Assembly: GCF_030269765.1 (NCBI RefSeq)
Contig: NZ_BSTX01000007.1
Span: 1 to 64,000, forward strand
Length of the DNA: 64,000 bases
Reading direction: 5' to 3'
DNA from: Actinorhabdospora filicis
Lineage (GTDB): Bacteria; Actinomycetota; Actinomycetes; Mycobacteriales; Micromonosporaceae
Shown here: positions 1 through 7,959 of the stretch, piece by piece
Layout: each line of letters begins with the position of its first letter
Numbering within the stretch: position 1 is the stretch's first letter
The notes under the pieces: model-generated
Databases searched by the model: none
Seen by the model: the letters and a program-made list of their open reading frames with translations, nothing else
What the model was told of the DNA's origin: nothing
Program-made: the position numbers and the translations under genes

Positions 1-27
1 GGGTGAGGCCCACGGCCCGCAAGCCGA

Positions 28-144
28 AAGAGGGCGGGGGAAGAGGGCGGGGGAAGAGGGCGGGGGAAGAGGGCGGGGGAAGAGGGCGGGGGAAGAGGGT
101 GGGGGAAGAGGGTGGGGGAAGAGGGCGGGGGAAGAGGGCGAGGG
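28..144. repeat. 13-bp tandem minisatellite, about nine units
   Basis: Units of AAGAGGGCGGGGG begin at 28, 41, 54, 67, 80, 93, 106, 119 and 132. Units at 93 and 106 carry T in place of C, and the last unit is imperfect. The strand is purine-only apart from that one base per unit, so it could form triplex or quadruplex structures (inference). The array lies about 190 bp upstream of the LysR gene. The rest of bases 1-330 is GC-rich DNA in which I see no gene; the Gly/Arg-rich translation of the array looks artefactual. Confidence 0.9.
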
Positions 145-330
145 GAAGACGCCGCCCCCCTCATTTCGCCCCACCCCGAAACCATCGCCCCCACCCCTCC
201 CCCCGCGCCAGACTTCCCCCGGGTCCGGAACCGGCGGGCGGGTCGGTTCCGGCCCCGAACGGGGGCGGGGCGCACCAGCACGGCACTCGTGCGCCCCGCA
301 AAAAAACACAAAACCCGGCACACTAACCCC

Positions 331-1257
331 ATGATCAGCACGACCGCCAGCAGCACGCCCCCCCTCTCCCCCCGCGTCCCCGACCTCCCCACCCTCGACC
401 TCCTGGTCAGCGTCGCGAGGCTCGGCAGCATCGGCCGCGCCGCCTCCGCCCACGGCATCTCCCAGCCCTCGGCGAGCCGCCGGATCCGCACGATGGAGCG
501 ACTGGTCGGCGTCCCCCTGATCACCCGCACCCCACGGGGTTCCCGCCTCACCCAGGACGGCACCCTCATGGTCGAGTGGGCGAGCGCCGTCGTGGACGCC
601 GCGCGGGTCCTGGACTCGGGTATCGACGCCCTGCGCGAGACGCGTGACCGGCGGCTGAAGATCGCCGCGAGTCTCACGATCGCCGAGTACCTGATGCCGG
701 GCTGGCTGGTGGCGCTGAAGGAGACCAATCGGGACACCGCGGTCTCGCTGGCGGTGGCGAATTCCGCGGTGGTGCACGAGCTGATCCGCGATGAGCAGGC
801 CGATCTGGGTTTCGTCGAGGGCCCGGGTCCGGTGAAGGGCCTGCGTTCGGCCGTTGTGGCCCGTGACGAGCTGGTCCTGGTCGTGGCCCCGAAGCACCGC
901 TGGGCGAGGCGGCAGACGCTTTCGCCGGGTGAGCTGCGGGAGACGGCGCTCATCTGCCGTGAGGAGGGTTCGGGTACGCGCGCGGCCCTCGCCGCCGCCC
1001 TCGGGTCCGAGCCGGTCGCGCCACTGCTGGAGCTGGCCTCGACGACCGCGGTGAAGGCCGCGGTCCTGGCGGGGGACGGCGCGGCGGTCCTGAGTTCCCT
1101 CGCCGTCGCCGACGAGCTGGCCTCGGGACGGCTGGTCAGGGTCCCGGTGGCCGAGGTCGATCTGGGACGCGGGCTGCGCGCGGTGTGGCGTACGGGCACG
1201 CGCCCGGCGGGCCCGGCGGCGGACCTGCTCGCGCTGGCCCGGCGCCGTGGTTCATGA
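331..1257 (+). CDS. LysR-family transcriptional regulator
   Basis: A 308-residue DNA-binding regulator of LysR size. The N-terminal winged helix-turn-helix spans roughly residues 17-75 and includes LGSIGRAASAHGISQPSASR, the typical LysR recognition region. The rest matches a periplasmic-binding-like effector domain, with 'RDELVLVVAPKHRWA' being characteristic. The ATG at 331 was chosen because upstream in-frame sequence is low-complexity and reaches into the minisatellite. It ends in a strong hairpin shared with the convergent VOC gene. The effector and targets are unknown; no obvious divergently transcribed target lies in the window, since the region upstream is cut off by the window edge. 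Confidence 0.85.
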   Translation: MISTTASSTPPLSPRVPDLPTLDLLVSVARLGSIGRAASAHGISQPSASRRIRTMERLVGVPLITRTPRGSRLTQDGTLMVEWASAVVDAARVLDSGIDALRETRDRRLKIAASLTIAEYLMPGWLVALKETNRDTAVSLAVANSAVVHELIRDEQADLGFVEGPGPVKGLRSAVVARDELVLVVAPKHRWARRQTLSPGELRETALICREEGSGTRAALAAALGSEPVAPLLELASTTAVKAAVLAGDGAAVLSSLAVADELASGRLVRVPVAEVDLGRGLRAVWRTGTRPAGPAADLLALARRRGS

Positions 1258-1310
1258 GCGGCGGAAACGATCTTCACCCGACCGTCCAACTACCGTGAGC
1301 CCGTTGGGGA

Positions 1311-1347
1311 ACGCCCGGCGGAGCGGGCCCGCCGCTCCGCCGGGCGT
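1311..1347. terminator. Bidirectional hairpin terminator
   Basis: A perfect 16-bp inverted repeat: arms at 1311-1326 and 1332-1347 with a 5-nt loop. It sits between the convergent LysR and VOC genes. There is no T-run, as is common in actinomycetes. Confidence 0.75.
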
Positions 1348-1351
1348 CCGG

Positions 1352-1696
1352 TCACAGCACGCAGAAGGGATGACCCGCGGGGTCCAGCAGGACCGTCCAG
1401 TCTTCCCCGCCCGGCTGGTGCGGAGGGAGGGTCGCACCCAGCTCAAGGAGGGCCTTCACGGCGGCTGCGCGATCGGCGACGGTGAGGTCGAGGTGCAGGT
1501 ACTTGGCGCCCGGCCAGACCGGGTGCTCGTAGTCGGCGACGAACTGGAACGAGAGGTTCAGCGGGGCGGCCTCGACGGTGGCCCAGGTGTCGTCGGCCGA
1601 GGTGACCGTGCCCCCCAGGGCCTTCGCGTAGAACTCGGCCAGCGCCTGCGGTCGGCGGCAGTCGATGACGACGCCGGACACGGTCGCGATGCTCAT
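1352..1696 (-). CDS. VOC-family (glyoxalase/bleomycin-resistance fold) protein
   Basis: A 114-residue single-domain vicinal oxygen chelate protein. Its start reads MSIATVSGVVIDCRRPQALAEF and its end DPAGHPFCVL, the usual first and last strands of the actinobacterial glyoxalase-like subfamily. Such proteins are metal-dependent lyases, dioxygenases or drug-binding proteins; the substrate cannot be read from sequence. The start at 1696 is supported by AAGGGA about 7 nt upstream; an in-frame ATG at 1711 is possible. It is divergent from the AraC-type gene, which could regulate it (inference). A second VOC gene is at 55077-55490. Confidence 0.85.
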   Translation of the reverse strand: MSIATVSGVVIDCRRPQALAEFYAKALGGTVTSADDTWATVEAAPLNLSFQFVADYEHPVWPGAKYLHLDLTVADRAAAVKALLELGATLPPHQPGGEDWTVLLDPAGHPFCVL

Positions 1697-1806
1697 GGTG
1701 TTTCCCTTCATCGGTGATCGCGGCCAAGACTCGCCCGCGACCGCCTCCGGTGGCTTGAAGATTCTTGCGGGGACGGCTTGTCGTACCGGCCCGGTACCGT
1801 GCCCGG

Positions 1807-2598
1807 GTGCTGTCCGAGACGACGATCGCCTCCGCGCCGGGACTGACCGTGGAGTCCGTCGTGTGCGCCGACGAGATGCGCGGGTGGGGGCGGCCCGGGG
1901 TGCGGGACGCCTACACGCTGGTCCTGGTCCGCGCGGGACGCTTCAGCCGGCGCGGCCGGGACGGGCTCCTGGAGCTGGCCCCCGACGTCGCCTACATCGC
2001 CCGCCTCGGCGAGGAGGAGCGCTTCGCGCATCCCGACGGCGGCGGGGACGAGTGCACGGCGGTGCACATGACCGGCGAGCGCTGGGAGGCCCTCGCCGGT
2101 GAGCGCGTGGACCGTTCGGCGCTCTACGTCGACGCTCGCCTCGACCTGGTCCACCGGCGTCTCCTGCGGGCCACCGCCGACCCGGGTTACGCGATGGCCG
2201 AGCAGCTCCTGGAGCTGTTCACCGGGGCCCTGAGCCAGGCCGTGGACGCCGCCACGCCCGCCTCGGCGCCACCCGCCGACCGGCGCGCCGTCGCCGCCGC
2301 GCGGGAGGCCCTGGCGTCGGGACACCCGTCGGCCGCCGGCCTGTTCACCCTCGCCGCGCACCTGGGCGTCTCGCCCTACCGGCTCAGCCGGGCCTTTCCC
2401 GCCGTGACCGGCATGACCCTCACCCGCTACCGCAACACGCTGCGGGTGACGGCCGTCTTGGCCCGCCTCGAAGCGGGGGAGACGGGCCTGGCGCGGCTGG
2501 CCGCCGAGCTCGGCTTCGCCGACCAGGCCCACCTGACCCGCACCGTCCGGGCGCTCACCGGTGGGACGCCGACGGCACTGCGGCGGTTGCTGGCGTGA
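1807..2598 (+). CDS. AraC-family transcriptional regulator
   Basis: A 263-residue regulator with an N-terminal cupin-like sensing region and a C-terminal AraC double helix-turn-helix (about residues 165-262). The latter includes 'FTLAAHLGVSPYRLSRAF' and 'LARLAAELGFADQAHLTR', the two expected recognition helices. The GTG at 1807 was preferred over the ATG at 1765 because the protein before it is Arg-rich and unlike the family; no clear ribosome binding site precedes either, so the gene may be leaderless. It is divergent from the VOC gene. Its last 44 bp overlap the end of the convergent TDT transporter. Confidence 0.8.
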   Translation: MLSETTIASAPGLTVESVVCADEMRGWGRPGVRDAYTLVLVRAGRFSRRGRDGLLELAPDVAYIARLGEEERFAHPDGGGDECTAVHMTGERWEALAGERVDRSALYVDARLDLVHRRLLRATADPGYAMAEQLLELFTGALSQAVDAATPASAPPADRRAVAAAREALASGHPSAAGLFTLAAHLGVSPYRLSRAFPAVTGMTLTRYRNTLRVTAVLARLEAGETGLARLAAELGFADQAHLTRTVRALTGGTPTALRRLLA

Positions 2599-3595
2599 GC
2601 GCGCCGGTCACCAGTCCGTGCGCGGTGCGCGCGGCGGTGACCGCCCACGCGCCGAGCAGGCCCGCGTACAGGGCCCAGGCGAGCCAGCCGTAGACCACCG
2701 CGCCGGTGTGCGCCGACAGCACCGACGCTCCCGTCACGCACGTCCCCACCGGGAACGTGAAGCTCCACCAGGTCAGCGTGAACGGCAGGCCCTCCCGCAG
2801 GCTCCGCAGCGTCACCGCCAGGGCCAGCGCCAGCCACAGCAGCGCGAAGCCCATCACCAGGACGCCGTAGCCGGTGCCCAGTGCCGCCAGGCCCGGGTGT
2901 CCCGAGACGCCGCCGAGGTTGCCCGCGGCCGTCGCCGACTGCCCCAGCGGGCCTAGCACGATCCACAGGGTCGGGACCGGCGCGGTGAGCTTGTGCGCGG
3001 CCAGGCGTCCCCAGATCTGCGGCAGCAGCACCAGCGTCGCCATCAGCGACAGCCCGAACATCGCGTAGCAGGCCAGCAGCATCGTCAGGCGCGGCTGCCC
3101 GTCGGGCACGTGCGGGATCAGGGCCGCGCCGGTGGCCGCCGACACCATCGGCGGCACCAGCGGCATCAGCCAGCCCGCGAAGGGCGCCGCCCCCGACAGG
3201 GCCGGGCGCGTGAACATCAGATACGGGACGGCCACCGCGCTCACCAGGCCCGCCACCGTCCCCGCCAGCCACAGCCCGAAGGCCACCGGGACGTTGCCGG
3301 TGAAGGTCAGCGCGCCCGCGCCCACCGTCAGCAGCGCCATCGGGGGAGCGCCGTAGAACTGCACCGCCACCGGGTCGGCGTGGTGCCGTCCCGCCCGCCC
3401 CGAGAGCCACTGCGCGGCGAAGGCCACCGACAGCACCAGCAGCCACACCGCCGCCGCGGCCCACACCACCGCCGCGACCGGGCGCAGCCAGCCCGGCGCG
3501 CCCGGCAGTCCCGCCGCCGCGTTGGCCACGATGCCGGTGCCCATGACGGAGGCGAACCAGTTGGGTCCGATGTGGTGGGTGAACCTGTCGATCAT
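2555..3595 (-). CDS. TDT-family transporter (TehA/Mae1/SLAC1 fold)
   Basis: A 346-residue integral membrane protein with about ten hydrophobic segments. The N-terminus, HHIGPNWFASVMGTGIVANA, is the hallmark of tellurite-resistance/dicarboxylate transporters (TDT), and 'WWSFTFPVGT' near residue 285 is another family motif. Members move dicarboxylates, sulfite, chloride or related anions; the substrate here is not determinable. The ATG at 3595 starts exactly at the family N-terminus; the frame stays open upstream with unrelated residues. The C-terminus ends inside the AraC gene, an unusual 44-bp convergent overlap. Confidence 0.85.
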   Translation of the reverse strand: MIDRFTHHIGPNWFASVMGTGIVANAAAGLPGAPGWLRPVAAVVWAAAAVWLLVLSVAFAAQWLSGRAGRHHADPVAVQFYGAPPMALLTVGAGALTFTGNVPVAFGLWLAGTVAGLVSAVAVPYLMFTRPALSGAAPFAGWLMPLVPPMVSAATGAALIPHVPDGQPRLTMLLACYAMFGLSLMATLVLLPQIWGRLAAHKLTAPVPTLWIVLGPLGQSATAAGNLGGVSGHPGLAALGTGYGVLVMGFALLWLALALAVTLRSLREGLPFTLTWWSFTFPVGTCVTGASVLSAHTGAVVYGWLAWALYAGLLGAWAVTAARTAHGLVTGALTPATAAVPSASHR

Positions 3596-3749
3596 GACTC
3601 CAGCCTCCGCCTCCGCGCCGCCCACCGGCAGACCCCGCGCGGGGATGAGGTCATAGCTCCGGGCTATGACCTTCGCCGAATCGGGTACACGACCGGCGAA
3701 CCCGGACGGATAATTCAGGCCCGGGTTCCTCAGATGAGGGGAGCGTGCG

Positions 3750-4943
3750 ATGCCGACCACGGTGGACGTACTGGTCATCGGCGCGGGACCGGCGGGCCTG
3801 GTGGCCGCCGCCGAACTCGCCCGGCACGGAGTGCGGGCGGCGGTGGTCGGCGGGCCGCCGGGGGCCGCGCACGAGGTGCGCCTCCACTCCCGCACCCTCG
3901 AACTGCTCGACGCCGCCGGGCTCGACCTGCGGCACACCGGACGCCAGTACGGCGAGGTCCGCGTCGGCGACTACGCCGTCGGCCTCGACCGCGGCGAGAC
4001 GCCCTACCCGTACATGCTGGTGGTGCCCGATGCCGAGTTCGGCGCGCGCCTGAACGTCCCCATCGTCGACGCCCCGGTGGAATCGCTGTCCGACGGGCCG
4101 CTCGGCGCGGTCGTGCGCGCCGGGGGCGAGGAGTTCCTGGCCCGCTACGTCATCGACACCGCCGGGACGTGGCTGGCCGCGCGTTTCGGCGTCCGCAGCG
4201 AGGAGAGCGGCGTGCTCGGCCACTACCGCGCCGGGCGCGTCTTCTTCGCCGGGGACGCCGCCCACCGCAGCCCCGACACCGGCGGGCTGGGGCTGAACCT
4301 GGCCGTCCAGGACGCGATGAACCTCTCCTGGAAGCTCGCCTACGTCTGCCGGGGCCTGGCCTCCGACAGCCTCCTGCACACCTACCACGCCGAGCGGCGG
4401 GTGGTGGCCGCCGAGGCCCTGCGCGGCGAGCGGCTCCTGCGCGGCCCGCTGCGGCGGGTGCTGCGGCTCGGCGGCGTCCGCGACCGGGTGGGCGGGCTGT
4501 TCTCGCAGCTGGGCACGCACTACCGGCACACCGCGTTCTCCCGCTCGCACCGCGAGCACGGCGCCCGCGCGGCCGGTGACCGCGTTCCGGACGCGGGCGG
4601 GCTGTACCGGCTCCTGCGCAGTCCCGGCTACCTCCTCGTCGGCGCGGGGGCGACGGCGGTGGGGCTGCTGCGGCAGGTCGGTGAGGTCTACACCGGACTC
4701 GTGCGCCCCTACCTTCTCGGTGGGGGCGACGCGTCGGTCCCCGCGATCGAGGACTCGCGCGGCGACCTGCGGCGGCGCATGCGCATCGGCGACGGCGACC
4801 TCGCCCTGGTGCGGCCCGACGGCTACCTGGCGTTCCGGCTGCCGGGGACGGTGGCCGCGCTGCTGCCGAACCTGCTGGGCGCGTGGGTGGTCACGCGCTC
4901 GGCGACGCCGGAGCTCACCCCGACGCACTCGGTGCTCGGCTGA
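3750..4943 (+). CDS. FAD-dependent monooxygenase (PHBH type) with shortened middle
   Basis: A 397-residue flavoprotein resembling aromatic hydroxylases. The N-terminal dinucleotide motif VLVIGAGPAGLVAAAELARH (residues 7-26) and the second FAD motif 'FFAGDAAHRSPDTGGLGLNL' (about 168-187) are intact, and a thioredoxin-like C-terminal domain follows (about 300-397). Relatives are about 500-550 residues long. Here the first flavin domain ends at 'YVIDTAGTWLAARFGV' and the GDAAH motif follows after about 20 residues, so the usual substrate-binding sheet is absent and the DG/GxxSxxR region is altered. It may be inactive or act on an unusual substrate. Its stop directly abuts the convergent gene at 4944. 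Confidence 0.75.
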   Translation: MPTTVDVLVIGAGPAGLVAAAELARHGVRAAVVGGPPGAAHEVRLHSRTLELLDAAGLDLRHTGRQYGEVRVGDYAVGLDRGETPYPYMLVVPDAEFGARLNVPIVDAPVESLSDGPLGAVVRAGGEEFLARYVIDTAGTWLAARFGVRSEESGVLGHYRAGRVFFAGDAAHRSPDTGGLGLNLAVQDAMNLSWKLAYVCRGLASDSLLHTYHAERRVVAAEALRGERLLRGPLRRVLRLGGVRDRVGGLFSQLGTHYRHTAFSRSHREHGARAAGDRVPDAGGLYRLLRSPGYLLVGAGATAVGLLRQVGEVYTGLVRPYLLGGGDASVPAIEDSRGDLRRRMRIGDGDLALVRPDGYLAFRLPGTVAALLPNLLGAWVVTRSATPELTPTHSVLG

Positions 4944-5525
4944 CTACTCAAGGACGAAGAACAGCGCGACGCCGACGTCGGTCGACCAGATCGTGTCACC
5001 GGCGCGCTCCGGGTCGGGCACGTTCACCTCGAACCCGGCGTGCACGACCACGTCCTGCGGCGCGTTGACCCGCAACACCGGCGCGGTCGCCTTCGACGGG
5101 CAGGGCACGGAGGTGTAGTCGGTGCGCCCGGAGTAGGCGATGTTCAGGTTGACCGAGACGTTCTTGAAGTCCGCCGGCGCGTTGACGGCCTTGCAGCCGG
5201 CGTAGACGAGGTAGCGGCCCGCCGGGAGCGCCTGGATGCCGCCGGTGCCGAACTCGCTGAGCGAGGCCATCGCCATCGAGTGCACGACCTGGGCACCGTC
5301 CGGCGGCTCGGCGAGGGCCTTCGCGGGCGCCTTGGCCGAGCCGAGGGGATCGGGCAGGGCCGTCTCGGCGACCCAGCTCTGCAGGGCCATCGGCGCGTCC
5401 TTCGGGGCATGCGGCGCCGGACGCGAGGCGGCCAGCGCGTAACCGGCGCCCGCGGCGATGATCGCGGTCAGCAGCACCACCACCGAGGTCGGCCAGGGCC
5501 GGCGCGGGAACGTGAAACGGCCCAT
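4944..5525 (-). CDS. Membrane-anchored or secreted protein, paralogue of the 5527-6159 gene
   Basis: A 193-residue protein with a basic N-terminus followed by a membrane segment (about residues 14-33, WPTSVVVLLTAIIAAGAGYA), so the remainder is probably extracytoplasmic. The body has two conserved cysteines (in 'VYAGCKAV' and 'SVPCPSKA') that could form a disulfide. The upstream gene encodes the same plan with both cysteine motifs, so the pair arose by tandem duplication. The two are cotranscribed: the upstream stop lies one base before this ATG. No family recognised. Confidence 0.7.
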   Translation of the reverse strand: MGRFTFPRRPWPTSVVVLLTAIIAAGAGYALAASRPAPHAPKDAPMALQSWVAETALPDPLGSAKAPAKALAEPPDGAQVVHSMAMASLSEFGTGGIQALPAGRYLVYAGCKAVNAPADFKNVSVNLNIAYSGRTDYTSVPCPSKATAPVLRVNAPQDVVVHAGFEVNVPDPERAGDTIWSTDVGVALFFVLE

Positions 5526-5526
5526 G

Positions 5527-6159
5527 TCAGTCGCCCTCCTCGGGGACGAGCCACACCGCGACCACGTAGGGCGCGGCGTCCTCCGGCGCGCTCAGGTATC
5601 CGCCGAGGGACAGTCCGCCCAGCTCGGTGAAGGTCAGCACGTGCTCCATGCGCACCACCGTCGACGGGCACGGCATGCTCACCATGTACGCCCCGGCCGT
5701 GGTGGACACCTGGAGGTCGAAGCTGGTGGTCAGCCGCCGCGCCTGCGCGCCGAGCATCCCGCAGCGCATGTGCAGGCGGTAGGACCCCGGGGCCACCACA
5801 CGCGCCACCTCGCCGGTGGGCGGGCCGCCCAGCTGGGAGAGCAGCATGACCTCGCCCTCGAACTCGGCCGGGGCCTCGCTCAGGACCCACCGGGTCAGCT
5901 CGGCGGCGTTGTTCGGCGGGGGCGCCGCCGCGGGCGGCGTCTCGGGTGCCGTGCACCGCTGGAACAGCACCGCCGAGGCGAGCGTGGCCACGGCGGTGAG
6001 CACGATCGTCACCGTCACCAGCACCCAGCGCGTGGAGGGCTGGGCGGGGGGACGGTCGCGCGGAGCCGGGGTGTCGGCGGGCTCCCAGGTGGACTCGCCG
6101 TCGACGGCGCCCAGATCGATGACCGGTTCGCCGCCGCCGGACTCGTGCCAGGGGTGCAT
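5527..6159 (-). CDS. Membrane-anchored or secreted protein, first of a tandem pair
   Basis: A 210-residue protein with a short acidic, proline-rich cytoplasmic N-terminus, one membrane segment (about residues 45-66, including VLVTVTIVLTAVATLASAVL) and an extracytoplasmic domain. The domain shares a layout with the downstream gene: a 'VVAPGSYRLHMRCGM' strand and a 'YMVSMPCPST' strand correspond to 'ALPAGRYLVYAGCKA' and 'YTSVPCPSK'. This suggests a small disulfide-bonded beta-sandwich (inference). Function unknown. Confidence 0.7.
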   Translation of the reverse strand: MHPWHESGGGEPVIDLGAVDGESTWEPADTPAPRDRPPAQPSTRWVLVTVTIVLTAVATLASAVLFQRCTAPETPPAAAPPPNNAAELTRWVLSEAPAEFEGEVMLLSQLGGPPTGEVARVVAPGSYRLHMRCGMLGAQARRLTTSFDLQVSTTAGAYMVSMPCPSTVVRMEHVLTFTELGGLSLGGYLSAPEDAAPYVVAVWLVPEEGD

Positions 6160-6198
6160 ACCAGGTAGGTTAACGACCCCGCGCGAGTGGCGCCGCCC

Positions 6199-7188
6199 TC
6201 ACTCCCCCGGGTAGGCCACGCCCAGCCGGCGCCTGGCCTCGTCCAGGGTCGCCATCACGTCGAGGGTCGCCCGCCACGGGACCATCGGGCTCTCGGTGAG
6301 GCCCGCCCGCAGGCAGCGCATGGCCTCCACGGCCTCGTGGAACAGGCCCGTCCCGGTGTAGGCGACGTCCAGCTCCTCCACGGCGTACTCCTCCTCGGTG
6401 GTGCCGCGCGTGAGGCGGATCGCCGAGGGCCGGAAGAAGGGCGCGGCCAGCTCGAAGAAGCCCTCGGAGCCGGTGACCTGCGCGACGCACGGCGAGGCCG
6501 ACTCGATGCCGCAGGTGAGCGCGGCGACGGCCCGCTCGTAGCCCAGGAGCAGGCCCGCCATGGCGTCCACGCCCTCCGGGGTCCGCCAGCCGGAGACGGC
6601 GACGCTCGCGGGCGCGCCGAGGACCATCTGCGCGAACGCGACCGGGTACACGCCCAGGTCGAGCAGGCCGCCGCCGGCGAGCTCGGGATCGCGCAGCCGG
6701 TGCTCGGGCGGGAAGGGCCCGCCGAGGGAGAAGTCGGCGTGCACGGACTTCACCTCGCCGATCGCGCCCGCCGCGATCAGGTCGAGCATCCGCCGGATGC
6801 CGGGGTTGCAGCGCATCCACATGGCCTCCATGAAGAAGAGGCCCCGCTCCCGGGCGAGCGCGATGAGCCGCTCGGCCTGGGCGAGGTTGACCGTGACGGG
6901 CTTCTCGACCAGGACCGGCTTGCCCGCGCGCAGGCACAGCTCGGCGGCGTCGTAGTGCGCGTTGTGGGTGGTGGCGATGTAGATGATGTCGACGCCGGGG
7001 TCGGCGGCGAGCTCGGCCCAGGATCCGTGGGCGCGGGGGACGCCGTGCTTCCCGGCGAAGGCGCGCGCGGAGTCGAGGGTGCGCGAGCCGACGGCGGCGA
7101 CCTCGGCGTCGGGGATGAGCTTCAGGTCGGCGGTGAAGGCGGAGGCGATGCCCCCGGTGGCGAGGATTCCCCAGCGGATCTTGGTCAT
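6199..7188 (-). CDS. Gfo/Idh/MocA-family NAD(P)-dependent oxidoreductase
   Basis: A 329-residue cytoplasmic oxidoreductase of normal family size. The N-terminal Rossmann fold starts 'IRWGILATGGIASAFTADL' and the catalytic lysine lies in the 'VLVEKPVTVN' segment near residue 96, the usual EKP motif. The C-terminal part is the alpha/beta dimerisation and substrate domain. Members oxidise or reduce sugars, inositols or diols; the substrate is not evident. The next gene downstream is convergent or unrelated, and the hypothetical gene at 7198-7710 lies just upstream on the same strand with a 9-bp gap, so the two may be cotranscribed. Confidence 0.85.
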   Translation of the reverse strand: MTKIRWGILATGGIASAFTADLKLIPDAEVAAVGSRTLDSARAFAGKHGVPRAHGSWAELAADPGVDIIYIATTHNAHYDAAELCLRAGKPVLVEKPVTVNLAQAERLIALARERGLFFMEAMWMRCNPGIRRMLDLIAAGAIGEVKSVHADFSLGGPFPPEHRLRDPELAGGGLLDLGVYPVAFAQMVLGAPASVAVSGWRTPEGVDAMAGLLLGYERAVAALTCGIESASPCVAQVTGSEGFFELAAPFFRPSAIRLTRGTTEEEYAVEELDVAYTGTGLFHEAVEAMRCLRAGLTESPMVPWRATLDVMATLDEARRRLGVAYPGE

Positions 7189-7197
7189 GAAGAGATT

Positions 7198-7710
7198 TCA
7201 GCACAGGGGGGGCGTGGGGACGCGCCAGGCCGGTCGGCCGTCCCACGGGCAGCCGTACGAGCCGTGGAACAGCCCGTGCTCCCGGCAGCGCTCGACATGG
7301 CGCGGATCGGGCGGCGCGTCCCAGCCGGTTCCCACGGCGGGGACGGGGGTGAACCCGGCGGCCATCGCGCGGTAGTCGGCCAGGTAGCCCGCCGCGAACG
7401 GCGGCTCGTAGCCGAGCCGGTCCCGGCCGTGGCCGGTGGCGGCGAGGTCGATGACGCGCAGCAGGAACGCCTTCTCGTGCGGCCACCCGCCGGTCCAGGG
7501 CAGCTCGGCCAGGTCGAAGCCCTCCCACACGCCGAGGTGGCGGTGCCCGGAGTCGACCAGCAGGACCGCCAGGCGCAGCTCCCAGGGCGTGGCGGCCAGG
7601 TCGCAGGCGGCGGGCATGAGCACGTCGAAGAAGGCGTCGGTGCCGCCGTTGCTGAGGCTCAGCGCGTCGGGGACGGCGGTCGTGCCGCGCGCGGTGAAGG
7701 TGTTGCCCAT
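7198..7710 (-). CDS. Hypothetical protein, 170 aa
   Basis: A soluble 170-residue protein with no recognised motif. Aromatic-rich stretches such as 'LGVWEGFDLAELPWTGGWP' and 'GYEPPFAAGYLADYRAM' suggest a compact globular domain. The ATG at 7710 is preceded by AGGGGGG on the minus strand; longer in-frame starts would run back through the terminator hairpin at 7728-7760 and are rejected. It is followed after 9 bp by the oxidoreductase gene, so the two may form an operon. Confidence 0.65.
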   Translation of the reverse strand: MGNTFTARGTTAVPDALSLSNGGTDAFFDVLMPAACDLAATPWELRLAVLLVDSGHRHLGVWEGFDLAELPWTGGWPHEKAFLLRVIDLAATGHGRDRLGYEPPFAAGYLADYRAMAAGFTPVPAVGTGWDAPPDPRHVERCREHGLFHGSYGCPWDGRPAWRVPTPPLC

Positions 7711-7727
7711 GTCCCCCCTTGAAACGG

Positions 7728-7760
7728 ACGGAGGCCGCGCCCACCGGGCGCGGCCTCCGT
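7728..7760 (-). terminator. Terminator hairpin after the kgd operon
   Basis: A 14-bp perfect stem (7728-7741 paired with 7747-7760) with a 5-nt loop, 11 bp beyond the stop of the 60-aa gene. It probably ends the kgd transcript and insulates the next gene on the same strand. Confidence 0.75.
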
Positions 7761-7771
7761 GTCGAACCGTC

Positions 7772-7954
7772 CTACTCGTCGTCGTCCTCGTCATCGAGCC
7801 GTGCCAGCCAGGTCGCCAGCCGCTCGATGGGGACCTCGAACTCGGGGTTGTCATCGACGAACTCGCGCAGCCGGGCGGCCACCCATTCGAGGGTGACCTC
7901 CTCTTCGCCGCGCCGGTTCTCCAGCTCCTCGATGCCTCGGTCGGTGTAGTACAT
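7772..7954 (-). CDS. Small conserved actinobacterial protein (DUF6104-like)
   Basis: A 60-residue acidic protein beginning MYYTDRGIEELENRRGEEEV and ending in a run of Asp/Glu. I believe this is the DUF6104 family, which from memory is often found beside the 2-oxoglutarate dehydrogenase gene in actinomycetes. It starts 5 bp after the kgd stop codon, so it is cotranscribed with and probably translationally coupled to kgd. Function unknown; the constant linkage would suggest a role in the same complex (inference). Confidence 0.75.
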   Translation of the reverse strand: MYYTDRGIEELENRRGEEEVTLEWVAARLREFVDDNPEFEVPIERLATWLARLDDEDDDE

Positions 7955-7959
7955 CGGTG

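Noticed and set aside
3..326. Gly/Arg-rich open frame over the first bases
   Set aside because: It is a translation of the 13-bp minisatellite and has no ribosome binding site or family.
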